Shown: positions 34,325 to 43,100 of the stretch, one piece after another | How positions within the stretch are numbered: the stretch's first letter is position 1 | How the letters are laid out: each line of letters starts with the position of its first letter | Notes under the pieces: model-generated | What the model was told of the DNA's origin: nothing | Seen by the model: the letters and a program-made list of their open reading frames with translations, nothing else | Database searches by the model: none | Made by a program: the position numbers and the translations under genes | Origin: Flavobacterium anseongense | GTDB taxonomy: Bacteria > Bacteroidota > Bacteroidia > Flavobacteriales > Flavobacteriaceae | Assembly: GCF_021608185.1 (NCBI RefSeq) | Contig: NZ_JAKIHN010000003.1 | Location: 62,001 to 126,000 of the forward strand | Direction of reading: 5' to 3' | Length of the DNA stretch: 64,000 bases

Positions 34325-35119
34325 ATGATGAAAAAGACCATTTATTTATTTTTATTTTTATGTTGTTCGATAAGTTTTTGTCAAAGCCAAAAGCTGAAAA
34401 CCACTGCATTAAGTACAACAGAACTTGAGAACAAAACCTATATTGGATTTGATGGTTTGGGAAATAACTATTACATCAAAGATAATGTTTTCAACAAGCA
34501 AAACGAGAGCCAGACTTGGGAATATAAAAACGTAGCGTTGGGGAAAATCACTTCTGTAGATTATGTCAATCCGTTGAAAATAGTGATTTTTTATGAAGAT
34601 TTTAATACCATAATTACACTTGACAATCAACTTAACGAAATTCAGAAACTCAATCTTTTTGACATTGACAATACTATTTTTGCTTCTAAAATTGGAATGG
34701 CATCACAAAATCAATTCTGGATTTACAATGCATTGACACAGCAAATTATGCTGTTTGATTATTTGAAAAGCACCTCCAAAAATATTGGAAATCCCATTCA
34801 GGAAAACATAAAATACACCCAATCCGATTTCAATAATTTTTATTGGATAGATGAAATCAATAATTGGTATGCAATCGATATTTTTGGCAAAGTGACTTTG
34901 TTGGCTAATATTCCTCCTTTTGAAAAAATTCAGATAATTGATAACGAAAAGCTACTGTTTTCGAGAGACAATATTCTGTATAGTTTGAATAATCAAACGA
35001 AAGTTGTTCACGAAATAGAAATTGTTGAGAAATCGTTTCAAAATTATTATTACAAAGACCAAATTTTGGCTATTTTTACCAACCAACAAATTAAGAATTA
35101 TAAAATAAAATTACCATAA
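34325..35119 (+). CDS. Secreted protein of unknown function, possibly beta-propeller-like
   Basis: I do not recognise a named family. The 264-residue protein has a signal peptide (MMKKTIYLFLFLCCSISFCQS) and repeated short beta segments with aromatic residues (NKTYIGFDGLGNNYYIKDNV; QNQFWIYNAL; NNFYWIDEINNWYAIDIFGK), suggesting a beta-propeller. The stop codon overlaps the start of the deoxynucleoside kinase gene (TAATG), so the two are translationally coupled although one product is exported and the other cytoplasmic. Confidence 0.7.
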   Translation: MMKKTIYLFLFLCCSISFCQSQKLKTTALSTTELENKTYIGFDGLGNNYYIKDNVFNKQNESQTWEYKNVALGKITSVDYVNPLKIVIFYEDFNTIITLDNQLNEIQKLNLFDIDNTIFASKIGMASQNQFWIYNALTQQIMLFDYLKSTSKNIGNPIQENIKYTQSDFNNFYWIDEINNWYAIDIFGKVTLLANIPPFEKIQIIDNEKLLFSRDNILYSLNNQTKVVHEIEIVEKSFQNYYYKDQILAIFTNQQIKNYKIKLP

Positions 35120-35733
35120 TGCACATAGCAGTAGCAGGAAACATAGGAGCAGGAAAGACAACGTTAACAAGGTTTTTGGCAAAGCAATTCAAATGGGAAC
35201 CACATTTTGAAGATGTAGTTGACAATCCGTATTTGGATGATTTCTATCACCAAATGGAACGTTGGAGTTTTAACCTGCAGATTTATTTCCTGAACAGTCG
35301 TTTTCGTCAGGTATTGCAAATTCGTGAAAGTGGTAAAAATATAATTCAGGACAGAACCATCTATGAAGATGCCCACATCTTTGCTCCTAACTTGCATGCT
35401 ATGGGTTTGATGACGAATCGCGATTTTGAGAATTACTCCGATCTTTTTGAATTGATGGAAGGATTGGTTGGCGCACCTGATTTGTTGATTTATCTGAGAA
35501 GTTCTATTCCGAATTTAGTTGCTCAGATTCACAAACGCGGACGTGATTATGAAAATACGATTTCTATTGATTATTTGAGTCGACTGAATGAGCGTTATGA
35601 AGCCTGGATTCACACCTATGACAAAGGCAAGTTATTAATTATAGACGTTGACAATATTGATTTTGTAAATAATCCGGAAGATTTAGGGGATATCATCAAT
35701 AGAATCAATGCCGAGATAAACGGTTTGTTTTAA
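35119..35733 (+). CDS. Deoxynucleoside kinase
   Basis: A 204-residue P-loop kinase of the dCK/dGK family that phosphorylates deoxynucleosides in salvage. The P-loop is GNIGAGKTTL (7-16); NPYLDDFYHQMERWSFNLQ is the nucleoside-binding region, QDRTIYEDAHIFA has the DR-motif and acidic catalytic residues, and QIHKRGRDYE is the LID with Arg residues. The exact base preference cannot be read. It ends at a terminator (35738-35764). Confidence 0.92.
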   Translation: MHIAVAGNIGAGKTTLTRFLAKQFKWEPHFEDVVDNPYLDDFYHQMERWSFNLQIYFLNSRFRQVLQIRESGKNIIQDRTIYEDAHIFAPNLHAMGLMTNRDFENYSDLFELMEGLVGAPDLLIYLRSSIPNLVAQIHKRGRDYENTISIDYLSRLNERYEAWIHTYDKGKLLIIDVDNIDFVNNPEDLGDIINRINAEINGLF

Positions 35734-35737
35734 ATAT

Positions 35738-35764
35738 AAAAGCTCCATTTGAGAGCTTTTTTTT
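35738..35764 (+). terminator. Terminator after the deoxynucleoside kinase gene
   Basis: AAAGCTC and GAGCTTT arms around a short loop are followed by a T-run. Confidence 0.8.
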
Positions 35765-35854
35765 ATATCTTTACTTTACGCTTTGAAAAGGACATCCAAG
35801 TCTACATGATACTTCTGCCATGAATCACTGAATAGTAACCCAATTCAAGTAATC

Positions 35855-36256
35855 ATGAAATCAAAACTTTACAAAGCAAAATCCGTTTGTTTGTTTCTAG
35901 CGCTACTTTTGATGTTTCAAAGTTGTACTGTATACAAAACCACTCCTATCTCAATTTCACAAGCTTCACAAATCAGTAAAAAGGTTTTGGTCACAACTAC
36001 TACAAACAGTAAGTTGAAGTTTAATAGAATTGAAAAAACAGATAGTATTTATTATGGACTGAAGACAGTTAAAGGAAACGAGACTCGCATTGCTTTAAAA
36101 GAAACAGATATAGTATCTATTCGTCCTTATGATAAATCAAAATCAAGAAGCGCAACTTGGATATTGGTAATTATACCTATTGTTGCTGTGATTGGTATCG
36201 CAATTGCAAGCATGGATTTTGGTCCGGACTTTGGTGGCTTTGGTGATGGAAATTAA
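35855..36256 (+). CDS. Small lipoprotein with C-terminal membrane segment
   Basis: No recognised family. The 133-residue product has a lipoprotein signal (VCLFLALLLMFQSC, Cys at about 24), a beta-rich middle (KKVLVTTTTNSKLKFNRIEK; DSIYYGLKTVKGNETRIALK) and a hydrophobic helix near the C-terminus (ATWILVIIPIVAVIGIAIAS) followed by a Gly/Asp/Phe tail. The pattern of a regulated-by-level 'KETDIVSIRPYDKSKS' segment before the helix is common in Bacteroidota small lipoproteins. It stands alone, convergent with hppA. Confidence 0.7.
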   Translation: MKSKLYKAKSVCLFLALLLMFQSCTVYKTTPISISQASQISKKVLVTTTTNSKLKFNRIEKTDSIYYGLKTVKGNETRIALKETDIVSIRPYDKSKSRSATWILVIIPIVAVIGIAIASMDFGPDFGGFGDGN

Positions 36257-36297
36257 CATTTCAAAGTATTGTTTAACATGATTAACATCACACACAA

Positions 36298-36342
36298 AAT
36301 AAAAAAACCCCATCTCGTTTTGGAACGAAATGAGGCTTGTTT
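36298..36342 (-). terminator. hppA terminator
   Basis: On the minus strand GCCTCATTTCGTT and AACGAGATGGGG arms form a stem followed by a seven-base T-run. Confidence 0.8.
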
Positions 36343-36360
36343 ATTATATTGATTTGAAAA

Positions 36361-38922
36361 TTATTTTAAAGCTTCAACTTTAGCTTTTACTTCTTCTAAC
36401 GAACCTTCAAAAGTTTGTGTATTTACATTTCCTTTTTCGGTTGTAGTAACTGTAGCTTTAGCTTTTCCGTTAGTGTTAGTAATTTCAACTTTTACATTTT
36501 TCTCAACTTTTGCACCTTCTTTTCCTGCACAACAGTCGTCTTTTTTAGCGATGAATTTTCCATCAGCATCATAATGAGAAAGACAAGCTTCTTTTTCTTC
36601 TGGAGAACATTTCAAAGAATCGCACATTGCCGCACATTCTTCTTTAGTCATGTCTTTGCATTTGCTCATATCACATTTGCCCATCATTTCAGCTTCACAA
36701 GATTTCATTTCAACTGTGCATTGAATTTCTTTAGATCCACCTTCGTGACCGGCACCTAAGATTGGAGCGATTACTAATCCGATAAGACAAGTTAATTTGA
36801 TTAAGATGTTCATTGAAGGTCCTGAAGTATCTTTAAATGGATCTCCAACAGTATCTCCGGTTACAGCAGCTTTGTGAGCATCAGAACCTTTGTATGTCAT
36901 TTCGCCGTTAATCATAACTCCGGCTTCAAAAGATTTTTTAGCGTTATCCCAAGCGCCACCTGCGTTGTTTTGGAACACTGCCCAAAGAACTCCGGATACA
37001 GTAACTCCTGCCATATAACCACCTAACATTTCAGCAATTAATTGGTTGTTGTCTCCATAAACTAATTTTCCTAACAATACAATTGCAATTGGAAATCCAA
37101 TAGTTAAAACTCCAGGCAACATCATTTCGCGTAAAGCTGCTCTTGTAGAAATCTCAACACATTTACCATATTCAGGTTTTCCTGTTCCTTCCATAATTCC
37201 AGGAATTTCTTTGAACTGACGACGTACTTCGTACACCATATCCATTGCAGCTTTTCCAACTGAATTCATAGCTAATGCAGAGAATACAACCGGAATCATA
37301 CCTCCGATAAACAACATTGCCAATACAGGCGCTTTGAAGATATTGATACCATCAATTCCTGTAAATGTTACATAAGCAGCAAATAAAGCTAAAGATGTTA
37401 AGGCTGCAGAAGCAATAGCGAAACCTTTTCCAGTTGCAGCCGTTGTATTTCCAACTGAATCTAAAATATCGGTACGAGTACGAACTTCTTTTGGTAATTC
37501 ACTCATTTCAGCAATTCCACCAGCGTTATCGGAGATTGGTCCGAAAGCATCGATTGCTAATTGCATTGCGGTTGTAGCCATCATAGCAGAAGCCGCCAAA
37601 GCCACACCATAGAAACCGGCTAAAGCATAAGTTGCCCAGATAGCTCCACCAAACAATAATACGGTTGGGAAAGTAGAGATCATTCCTGTTGCCAAACCGG
37701 CGATTACGTTTGTAGCAGAACCTGTTGAAGATTTTTGTACAATTGCCAATACCGGTTTTGTACCTAATCCTGTGTAATATTCAGTAACTGATGAAATTGC
37801 TCCACCAACAAATAATCCGATCAATGTTGCATAGAAAACTCTCATTGAAGAAATATCTTGTAAGCCTTCACCGAAGTATTCCATTTTCATTGTTGCAGGC
37901 AACATGTATTGTACTAAGAAGAAACATGAAACTGCAGTTAAAATAATAGAAACCCAGTTTCCAATATTCAATGCTTTTTGTACTTGTGCTTCTTTAGCAT
38001 CATCGCTGGAAATTTTAACTAACATAGTTCCAACGATAGAGAATAAGATTCCGAAACCAGCGATTGCCATTGGTAACAAAATTGGACCAATGCCACCAAA
38101 GGCGTCTTCGATTTTTCCGCCCATATCTTTGATAACATAGTTACCCAAAACCATAGCAGCTAAAACTGTTGCAACATACGAACCGAATAAGTCAGCTCCC
38201 ATTCCGGCAACGTCACCAACATTATCACCAACGTTATCTGCAATTGTAGCAGGATTTCTTGGGTCATCTTCCGGAATTCCGGCTTCAACTTTACCAACTA
38301 AGTCGGCTCCAACGTCAGCAGCTTTTGTATAAATACCACCACCAACACGAGCAAACAATGCAATAGATTCAGCTCCAAGAGAAAAACCAGCTAATGTTTC
38401 CAATACAACGGTCATGTCTTCAGTGTTTGTCCAAACACCACCCATGAAATTTTGAAATAATATAATAAAGAAACCTGTCAAACCTAAAACGGCTAAACCG
38501 GCAACTCCTAATCCCATTACAGTTCCACCACCAAAAGAAACTTTAAGTGCTTGTGGCAAACTTGAACGGGCTGCTTGTGTAGTTCTTACGTTAGTTTTTG
38601 TTGCGATTTTCATTCCCATATTTCCAGCTAAAGCTGAAAAGAACGCTCCAAATACAAATGCAATAACAATTAATAAATGTGTTTTAACGCCAGGTAAAAA
38701 AGTAATTCCTGCTAAAACAACACTCGCAACAACTACGAAAATTGCTAATAATCTGTATTCTGCTTTTAGGAAAGCTAAAGCTCCTTCGTAGATGTAATCT
38801 GAAATCTCTTTCATCTTTCCATCACCAGCATCTTGCTTTAAAACCCAACTTCTTTTAATAGCCATAAAAGCCAATCCAATTAATGCCATAACTATCGGCA
38901 CATAAATCATGTATGATTCCAT
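36361..38922 (-). CDS. hppA: Membrane-bound ion-translocating pyrophosphatase with Cys-rich tail
   Basis: An integral-membrane PPase coupling PPi hydrolysis to H+ or Na+ export, 853 residues from the ATG at 38922 (MESYMIYVPIVMALIG); the longer open frame lacks family similarity. The substrate-site motifs are VGADLVGKVEAGIPEDDPRN, ATIADNVGDNVGDVAGMGAD, SDNAGG and VGDPFKDTSGP. GNTTAATGKG has Ala at the position linked with K+ dependence, so it is probably K+-stimulated. After the last helix (IGLVIAPILGAGH) comes an unusual 125-residue tail: 10 Cys within 70 residues, then a Lys/Thr/Val-rich segment. The tail is encoded by 36364-36738. Confidence 0.95.
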   Translation of the reverse strand: MESYMIYVPIVMALIGLAFMAIKRSWVLKQDAGDGKMKEISDYIYEGALAFLKAEYRLLAIFVVVASVVLAGITFLPGVKTHLLIVIAFVFGAFFSALAGNMGMKIATKTNVRTTQAARSSLPQALKVSFGGGTVMGLGVAGLAVLGLTGFFIILFQNFMGGVWTNTEDMTVVLETLAGFSLGAESIALFARVGGGIYTKAADVGADLVGKVEAGIPEDDPRNPATIADNVGDNVGDVAGMGADLFGSYVATVLAAMVLGNYVIKDMGGKIEDAFGGIGPILLPMAIAGFGILFSIVGTMLVKISSDDAKEAQVQKALNIGNWVSIILTAVSCFFLVQYMLPATMKMEYFGEGLQDISSMRVFYATLIGLFVGGAISSVTEYYTGLGTKPVLAIVQKSSTGSATNVIAGLATGMISTFPTVLLFGGAIWATYALAGFYGVALAASAMMATTAMQLAIDAFGPISDNAGGIAEMSELPKEVRTRTDILDSVGNTTAATGKGFAIASAALTSLALFAAYVTFTGIDGINIFKAPVLAMLFIGGMIPVVFSALAMNSVGKAAMDMVYEVRRQFKEIPGIMEGTGKPEYGKCVEISTRAALREMMLPGVLTIGFPIAIVLLGKLVYGDNNQLIAEMLGGYMAGVTVSGVLWAVFQNNAGGAWDNAKKSFEAGVMINGEMTYKGSDAHKAAVTGDTVGDPFKDTSGPSMNILIKLTCLIGLVIAPILGAGHEGGSKEIQCTVEMKSCEAEMMGKCDMSKCKDMTKEECAAMCDSLKCSPEEKEACLSHYDADGKFIAKKDDCCAGKEGAKVEKNVKVEITNTNGKAKATVTTTEKGNVNTQTFEGSLEEVKAKVEALK

Positions 38923-39057
38923 AAATATAATTTTTATTCTAAATTTTATCGGGGGCAAAAGTAGCAAAACTTTAACAAATAAAAACAATATAATTGGTGA
39001 ATGTTTGCACAGTTATTGGGCAATCGATTGCATTGATTTTATTTAAATTGAAAACCC

Positions 39058-39087
39058 TTGTATACTGATTCAAAAAAACTATTTTTG
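39058..39087 (+). promoter_or_regulatory. Consensus promoter for the glycosyltransferase gene
   Basis: TTG (39058-39060), 19 bases, TATTTTTG (39080-39087): an exact -33/-7 match. It places transcription start about 39094 and supports the ATG at 39106 over the upstream one at 39058. Confidence 0.8.
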
Positions 39088-39105
39088 AAATTATTTTATC
39101 TTCCA

Positions 39106-39825
39106 ATGGAAATTAAAAAGCTTTCTATAATTATTCCATGCTTCAATGAAGGTCCGACTATTCATAAAATATTGGACAAAATTAGAGCGGTTTCTCTTCT
39201 GAATAACATCGAAAAGGAAATCATCATCGTGAATGATTGCAGCACTGATACTACTACGGAAAGCATAAAAAATTACATTTCAATTAATTCTTCACTAAAT
39301 ATAGTTTTCCTTGAACATGATAAAAACAAGGGAAAAGGCGCGGCACTTCATACCGGAATAGCTATCGCTAGTGGAGATGTTATTGTCATTCAGGATGCCG
39401 ATTTAGAATATGACCCGCAGGAATACAACATTTTATTAAAACCAATAATTGATGGCGTTGCCGATGTCGTTTATGGCAGCCGGTTTATGGGTGGAAATCC
39501 ACATCGTATCTTGTTCTTCTGGCACAGCATTGGGAACAAATTCCTGACCTTTTTGAGCAATATGTTTTCCAATTTGAATTTGACCGATATGGAGACCTGC
39601 TATAAAATGTTCCATTCCGAAATTTTAAAATCCATTAAACTAAAAGAAAAACGTTTTGGTTTTGAACCCGAAGTGACTCAAAAAGTAGCCCGAATTCCAA
39701 AAATCAGAATTTATGAAGTTGGCATAAGCTATTATGGAAGAACATTTGAAGAAGGCAAAAAAATCAACTGGAAAGACGGTTTTCATGCCATTTATTGTAT
39801 ACTGAGATACGGTCTTTTCAGGTAA
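39106..39825 (+). CDS. Family 2 glycosyltransferase (polyprenyl-phosphate sugar transferase-like)
   Basis: A 239-residue GT2 protein with the GT-A fold: LSIIIPCFNEGPTIHKIL at the N-terminus, IIVNDCSTD (nucleotide-sugar loop), GKGAALHTGIAIASGD, the metal-binding DADLEYDP (DxD-type) and GSRFMGG. DMETCYKMFH follows, as in DPM1-like enzymes. There are no transmembrane helices, so the likely acceptor is a lipid carrier at the cytoplasmic face. The upstream frame extension is rejected because it overlaps the promoter. It ends two bases from the convergent glycosylase gene. Confidence 0.9.
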   Translation: MEIKKLSIIIPCFNEGPTIHKILDKIRAVSLLNNIEKEIIIVNDCSTDTTTESIKNYISINSSLNIVFLEHDKNKGKGAALHTGIAIASGDVIVIQDADLEYDPQEYNILLKPIIDGVADVVYGSRFMGGNPHRILFFWHSIGNKFLTFLSNMFSNLNLTDMETCYKMFHSEILKSIKLKEKRFGFEPEVTQKVARIPKIRIYEVGISYYGRTFEEGKKINWKDGFHAIYCILRYGLFR

Positions 39826-39827
39826 GT

Positions 39828-40427
39828 CTATACGAAAGGCTTACGATTTCGTTTCTCCAAATAATGATGCCAAAGCATAAAAGTTGCCATGGTTCTGTAG
39901 GGTTTCCAATTTTCTGAAAGCTTTTCCATTTCCTCTTTGGTGTGAATGTCAAACAATTCCTTGATTGTATTTACAACAGCAATATCGCCTAGCGGAATAA
40001 TATCAGGTGATTGCAGGGCAAACATCAAATACACATCGATGGTCCAATGACCAATTCCTTTGATTTTAATGAGTTCACTTCTAACTTCATCAGCTGATTT
40101 TGAAGTAAAGCTCTCTAAATCCAATTCGGACGAAACGGCTTCCGATAGTATTTTCAGATACCTTATTTTTTGTCGGCTAACGCCACAACTTTTCAAATCT
40201 TCATCAGGACACTTGATTATTGTTTCGGGAGAAACTGTTCCTAAAAGATTTTCTATTTTTAAAAAACAGGCTTTCGCCGAATCAATAGAAACCTGCTGTT
40301 CGAGGATTAATTTGCAAAGTGTAACAAATCCGGATGGTCTTGACGGAATAAAAAAAGTGTCATATTGCTGCTGCAAGTTTTTGAAAACAGGCTCTTTGGC
40401 AACCAAAAATGAAATGGCTTCTTTCAT
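39828..40427 (-). CDS. DNA-3-methyladenine glycosylase, AlkA-type HhH-GPD
   Basis: A 199-residue base-excision glycosylase. The helix-hairpin-helix is LIKIKGIGHWTIDVYLMFAL (about 119-138), and the catalytic Asp lies in IPLGDIAVVNTIKELF. TLCKLILEQQVS is also typical. There is no FeS Cys cluster and no N-terminal TBP-like domain, so it is a short AlkA-like enzyme acting on alkylated purines. It is single and convergent with the glycosyltransferase gene. Confidence 0.9.
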   Translation of the reverse strand: MKEAISFLVAKEPVFKNLQQQYDTFFIPSRPSGFVTLCKLILEQQVSIDSAKACFLKIENLLGTVSPETIIKCPDEDLKSCGVSRQKIRYLKILSEAVSSELDLESFTSKSADEVRSELIKIKGIGHWTIDVYLMFALQSPDIIPLGDIAVVNTIKELFDIHTKEEMEKLSENWKPYRTMATFMLWHHYLEKRNRKPFV

Positions 40428-40448
40428 AACAATTACAAGCTGAAATGA

Positions 40449-40481
40449 ATTACTTCGTCAATTCGCTACGCTCGGGTCAGC
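40449..40481. repeat. Dispersed repeat (ATTACTTCGTCAATTCGCTA type)
   Basis: It matches 28639-28672 at most positions (ATTACT-CGTCA-TTCGCT-CGCT-GGGTCAG) and lies between the glycosylase start and the DUF5686 stop. Confidence 0.65.
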
Positions 40482-42968
40482 TTAAAAATAGAATCCGAAT
40501 GACCCTTTTACAGTAAAGTTATTGGTGTCAGGAATGTCTCTATAGTTGGCTCTCCAGGCAAAATCGAGGCGGAATACTTTAAAGATATTTCCAATTCCGG
40601 CATTGTATTCCCAATACGGTTTTTCTGGAGCCTGATAAATTAGGTTGGAAGCGTTGATAAATCGGTTTTCATCACTAACTGTTCCGTAAACTCCTTTTAT
40701 ACCTACAATTTCTCTTAAATTGAGTTTTCTTAAACCCGGAATTCTGGCAAATATTTTCCCCTGGAAATTGTGTTCCCATTTTAATGTGGCATACTCATCG
40801 GTTACAAATTCGTAGAAATTCAGGTTGCTGAATGTATTATCAATAATAAAAAGTGTCTGATTTCCCGGAACTACACTTAATAACCCCAACGGAATCTTTC
40901 CAAAAGTTTTTCCAACTTCGACAGTAACGGTAGAACGTCCAAGTGGTCCAATAATAATAGGCTGTTTGTAATACAATTGAATCTTTTGGTAGCTGAAATC
41001 ACTATTGATAAATCCTTTAAAGCCTTGGCTGTAATTCAGGAAAATACGGCTATACGGGTTATCAACATCACGTCTTTCAACGCCATATCCAATTGTTTTT
41101 TTCTTTGGTGTAAGTTCAATCTGGAAGTTCAATTCCGATTGTGTTACACTACTGTTTGTAGATGTCTGTGTGTCATCTGTAAAATAATCAAGCATGAAAG
41201 TGTCTGAAGCCGACTTCAATGTTCGGTAGGAAAATCCAAGCTGGAAGGTTACATTTTTAATTGGCTCAATCTCTGCTGCCAAAGTACTGAGATTAATATT
41301 GGTTAACTTACCGTTAGAACCAGTAGTAAATAATCCTGAAGAAGCATAACTTCGACCTAAAACATCATTGGTTGTTGTTAAACTGGCGCCTATTTGCTCT
41401 ACATCTCGCCTATTTCCTCCCGAAATAATAATTCGGTTTTTCTTGTCAATCATCCATTTTCCGGAAACTCCATATTTTACTTTATTGTCTCTAAAACCAT
41501 AGGCTGTATATCCTTGTAATCTCCATAAATCATTTGGCCCAAAATAAGTTCTGACTCCAGCTCTGACTCTCCAACCTTCCACTTCATTGTTTCCAATGGT
41601 TGAGAATATTGGTCCATAATCTAAATGATATTTCGGAATTTCGATATAACCGCTTCCAAGAATGGAAACCAAACTATACAACTGTTTGAATCGTTTTACC
41701 GTTTTGAGCGTGTCAATCATGGCATAGATTTTCTTCTCGTCTTTGTTGAGTTTTTCAAATCGGTTTTCTTCCCAATACTCATTCGATCTGGCGTAAACCT
41801 CATTGTTTATATAGTTGACTTCTTCTTTATAGAATTTGTCTGATTTCTTTTCATTAAACTTGAAATTTCTATACAAGGTTGTACGTTTTCCATAAACTCC
41901 TTTTGACTCTTCTTTCTTTCTCAACGCAAAATCAGACATCATATAATCTCTGGTTGGGAGAAAAATTGAATCGTTCAATACTTCGTATTCCTGCTCCAAA
42001 TAAATATCTTTTACCCAGTTAATATTGGCACTTTTGGTAATGGCCATATTTATTTTCTTGATGGCAAAAGTCGTATCGTTAACCCAAAAATCTCCTTTAA
42101 AAGTCAATTCGTTTTTACGTCTTGGATAAAAGACAATGTTGTAGCACAATTTGTTATCTATAACTGCTGTATCAGCCAAAACATAGTTGTAAACATCAAT
42201 TCCTGTTCGTGATAACGGACTCGTAAAACTCTTATCAAACAACTGCAAATAGTTGTCGTAAATATCATAGTCATTATACAAATCCTTGATAAACATGTTC
42301 ACGCCATCACCGGTTCCTAAGCCCGAATTTTTGTTTGCTTTGAGGATTTCCCTACTCCTTTTATTTTCGTTATCTCCATAGAAATCAGACAACGATTCAT
42401 TGATGAAAATAGGAAGATAAGTTTTCCCGGTTACTCTGGAAGTATCTATATTTTTGAAAACGAATTCCATACCTTTGAAAAGTTTCTTTTTCATAAAAGC
42501 ACTATCGATAGTGTTCATGTCAAACTCTACTTTTTCATACTTTTCATATTCGTATTGCTTGAACATTTTTAGTCCGTTCTTTCTTCTTCGTTCCCAAATT
42601 TTTCTAAGAATATCTAAAGCCGGATTGTTCTTTTTGGATGTTTTTCCGGCAAAAATCTTCACTTCTTTCAAAGCATTCCCTTCGGTTAGAATTACCTTAA
42701 AATCATAATTTACCTTTTCGGGCAACTTTACTGTTTTATCCGGAAAGCCAACAAAGGACACTACTAATTCGGTGTAATTATCCGGTGATTCTATATAAAA
42801 CCGACCATCTTCGTTTGAAACGACTCCGGTTTTAGAGCCTTTAAACACAACATTGGCGTAAGGAATAGGCTGCTTGGAATTATCAAGTATAACGCCACTC
42901 ACTTTGGTTTGGGCCGTCAAAACTGTAGTGAAGACAAATAAAAATAAACTAAAATAAATCTTTTTCAT
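40482..42968 (-). CDS. DUF5686 / carboxypeptidase-regulatory-like outer-membrane protein
   Basis: From the Met at 42968 the product has 828 residues: signal peptide MKKIYFSLFLFVFTTVLTAQ, a carboxypeptidase-regulatory-like beta-sandwich (about 20-105, VSGVILDNSKQPIPYANVVF), then the DUF5686 region with YEYEKYEKVEFDMNTID and many beta strands ending FTVKGSFGFYF, consistent with an outer-membrane barrel. The function is unknown; such proteins are widespread in Bacteroidota. Two further codons upstream (MP) are possible but unlikely. It stands downstream of pdhB, separated by a terminator. Confidence 0.88.
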   Translation of the reverse strand: MKKIYFSLFLFVFTTVLTAQTKVSGVILDNSKQPIPYANVVFKGSKTGVVSNEDGRFYIESPDNYTELVVSFVGFPDKTVKLPEKVNYDFKVILTEGNALKEVKIFAGKTSKKNNPALDILRKIWERRRKNGLKMFKQYEYEKYEKVEFDMNTIDSAFMKKKLFKGMEFVFKNIDTSRVTGKTYLPIFINESLSDFYGDNENKRSREILKANKNSGLGTGDGVNMFIKDLYNDYDIYDNYLQLFDKSFTSPLSRTGIDVYNYVLADTAVIDNKLCYNIVFYPRRKNELTFKGDFWVNDTTFAIKKINMAITKSANINWVKDIYLEQEYEVLNDSIFLPTRDYMMSDFALRKKEESKGVYGKRTTLYRNFKFNEKKSDKFYKEEVNYINNEVYARSNEYWEENRFEKLNKDEKKIYAMIDTLKTVKRFKQLYSLVSILGSGYIEIPKYHLDYGPIFSTIGNNEVEGWRVRAGVRTYFGPNDLWRLQGYTAYGFRDNKVKYGVSGKWMIDKKNRIIISGGNRRDVEQIGASLTTTNDVLGRSYASSGLFTTGSNGKLTNINLSTLAAEIEPIKNVTFQLGFSYRTLKSASDTFMLDYFTDDTQTSTNSSVTQSELNFQIELTPKKKTIGYGVERRDVDNPYSRIFLNYSQGFKGFINSDFSYQKIQLYYKQPIIIGPLGRSTVTVEVGKTFGKIPLGLLSVVPGNQTLFIIDNTFSNLNFYEFVTDEYATLKWEHNFQGKIFARIPGLRKLNLREIVGIKGVYGTVSDENRFINASNLIYQAPEKPYWEYNAGIGNIFKVFRLDFAWRANYRDIPDTNNFTVKGSFGFYF

Positions 42969-42973
42969 AGGCA

Positions 42974-43009
42974 TAAAAAAACTCCACCAAATCTATGATT
43001 GATGAAGTT
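42974..43009 (-). terminator. Terminator between pdhB and the DUF5686 gene
   Basis: On the minus strand AACTTCATCA pairs with TGGTGGAGTT (two G-U pairs), followed by a seven-base T-run that ends just before the DUF5686 start. Confidence 0.7.
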
Positions 43010-43023
43010 TCAAATATAAGTAT

Positions 43024-43098
43024 TTAGATAATTAGATTTTTAGACTTCTTAGATTTTTAGATTTTTTTCTATCCTTCTAATAATCTAACGATCTAACT
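43024..43098. repeat. Short unit repeats with inverted copy (TTAGAT type) after pdhB
   Basis: TTAGATAATTAGA and similar units are followed by the near-complement TCTAATAATCTAA. The tract directly follows the pdhB stop and can fold into an AT-rich hairpin. Confidence 0.6.
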
Positions 43099-43100
43099 GT

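Noticed and set aside
36364..36738. Cys-rich tail as a separate gene fused by a frameshift
   Set aside because: The frame is continuous without a stop, no start codon context or promoter lies at the junction, and codon use is like hppA.
36415..36759. 114-codon plus-strand ORF rich in Cys/Phe, opposite the hppA tail
   Set aside because: Its composition is simply the complement of the Cys/Lys-rich hppA tail; no independent start signal.
39058..39105. Longer N-terminus for the family 2 glycosyltransferase
   Set aside because: The ATG at 39058 overlaps the -33 box of a consensus promoter whose start lies downstream of it.
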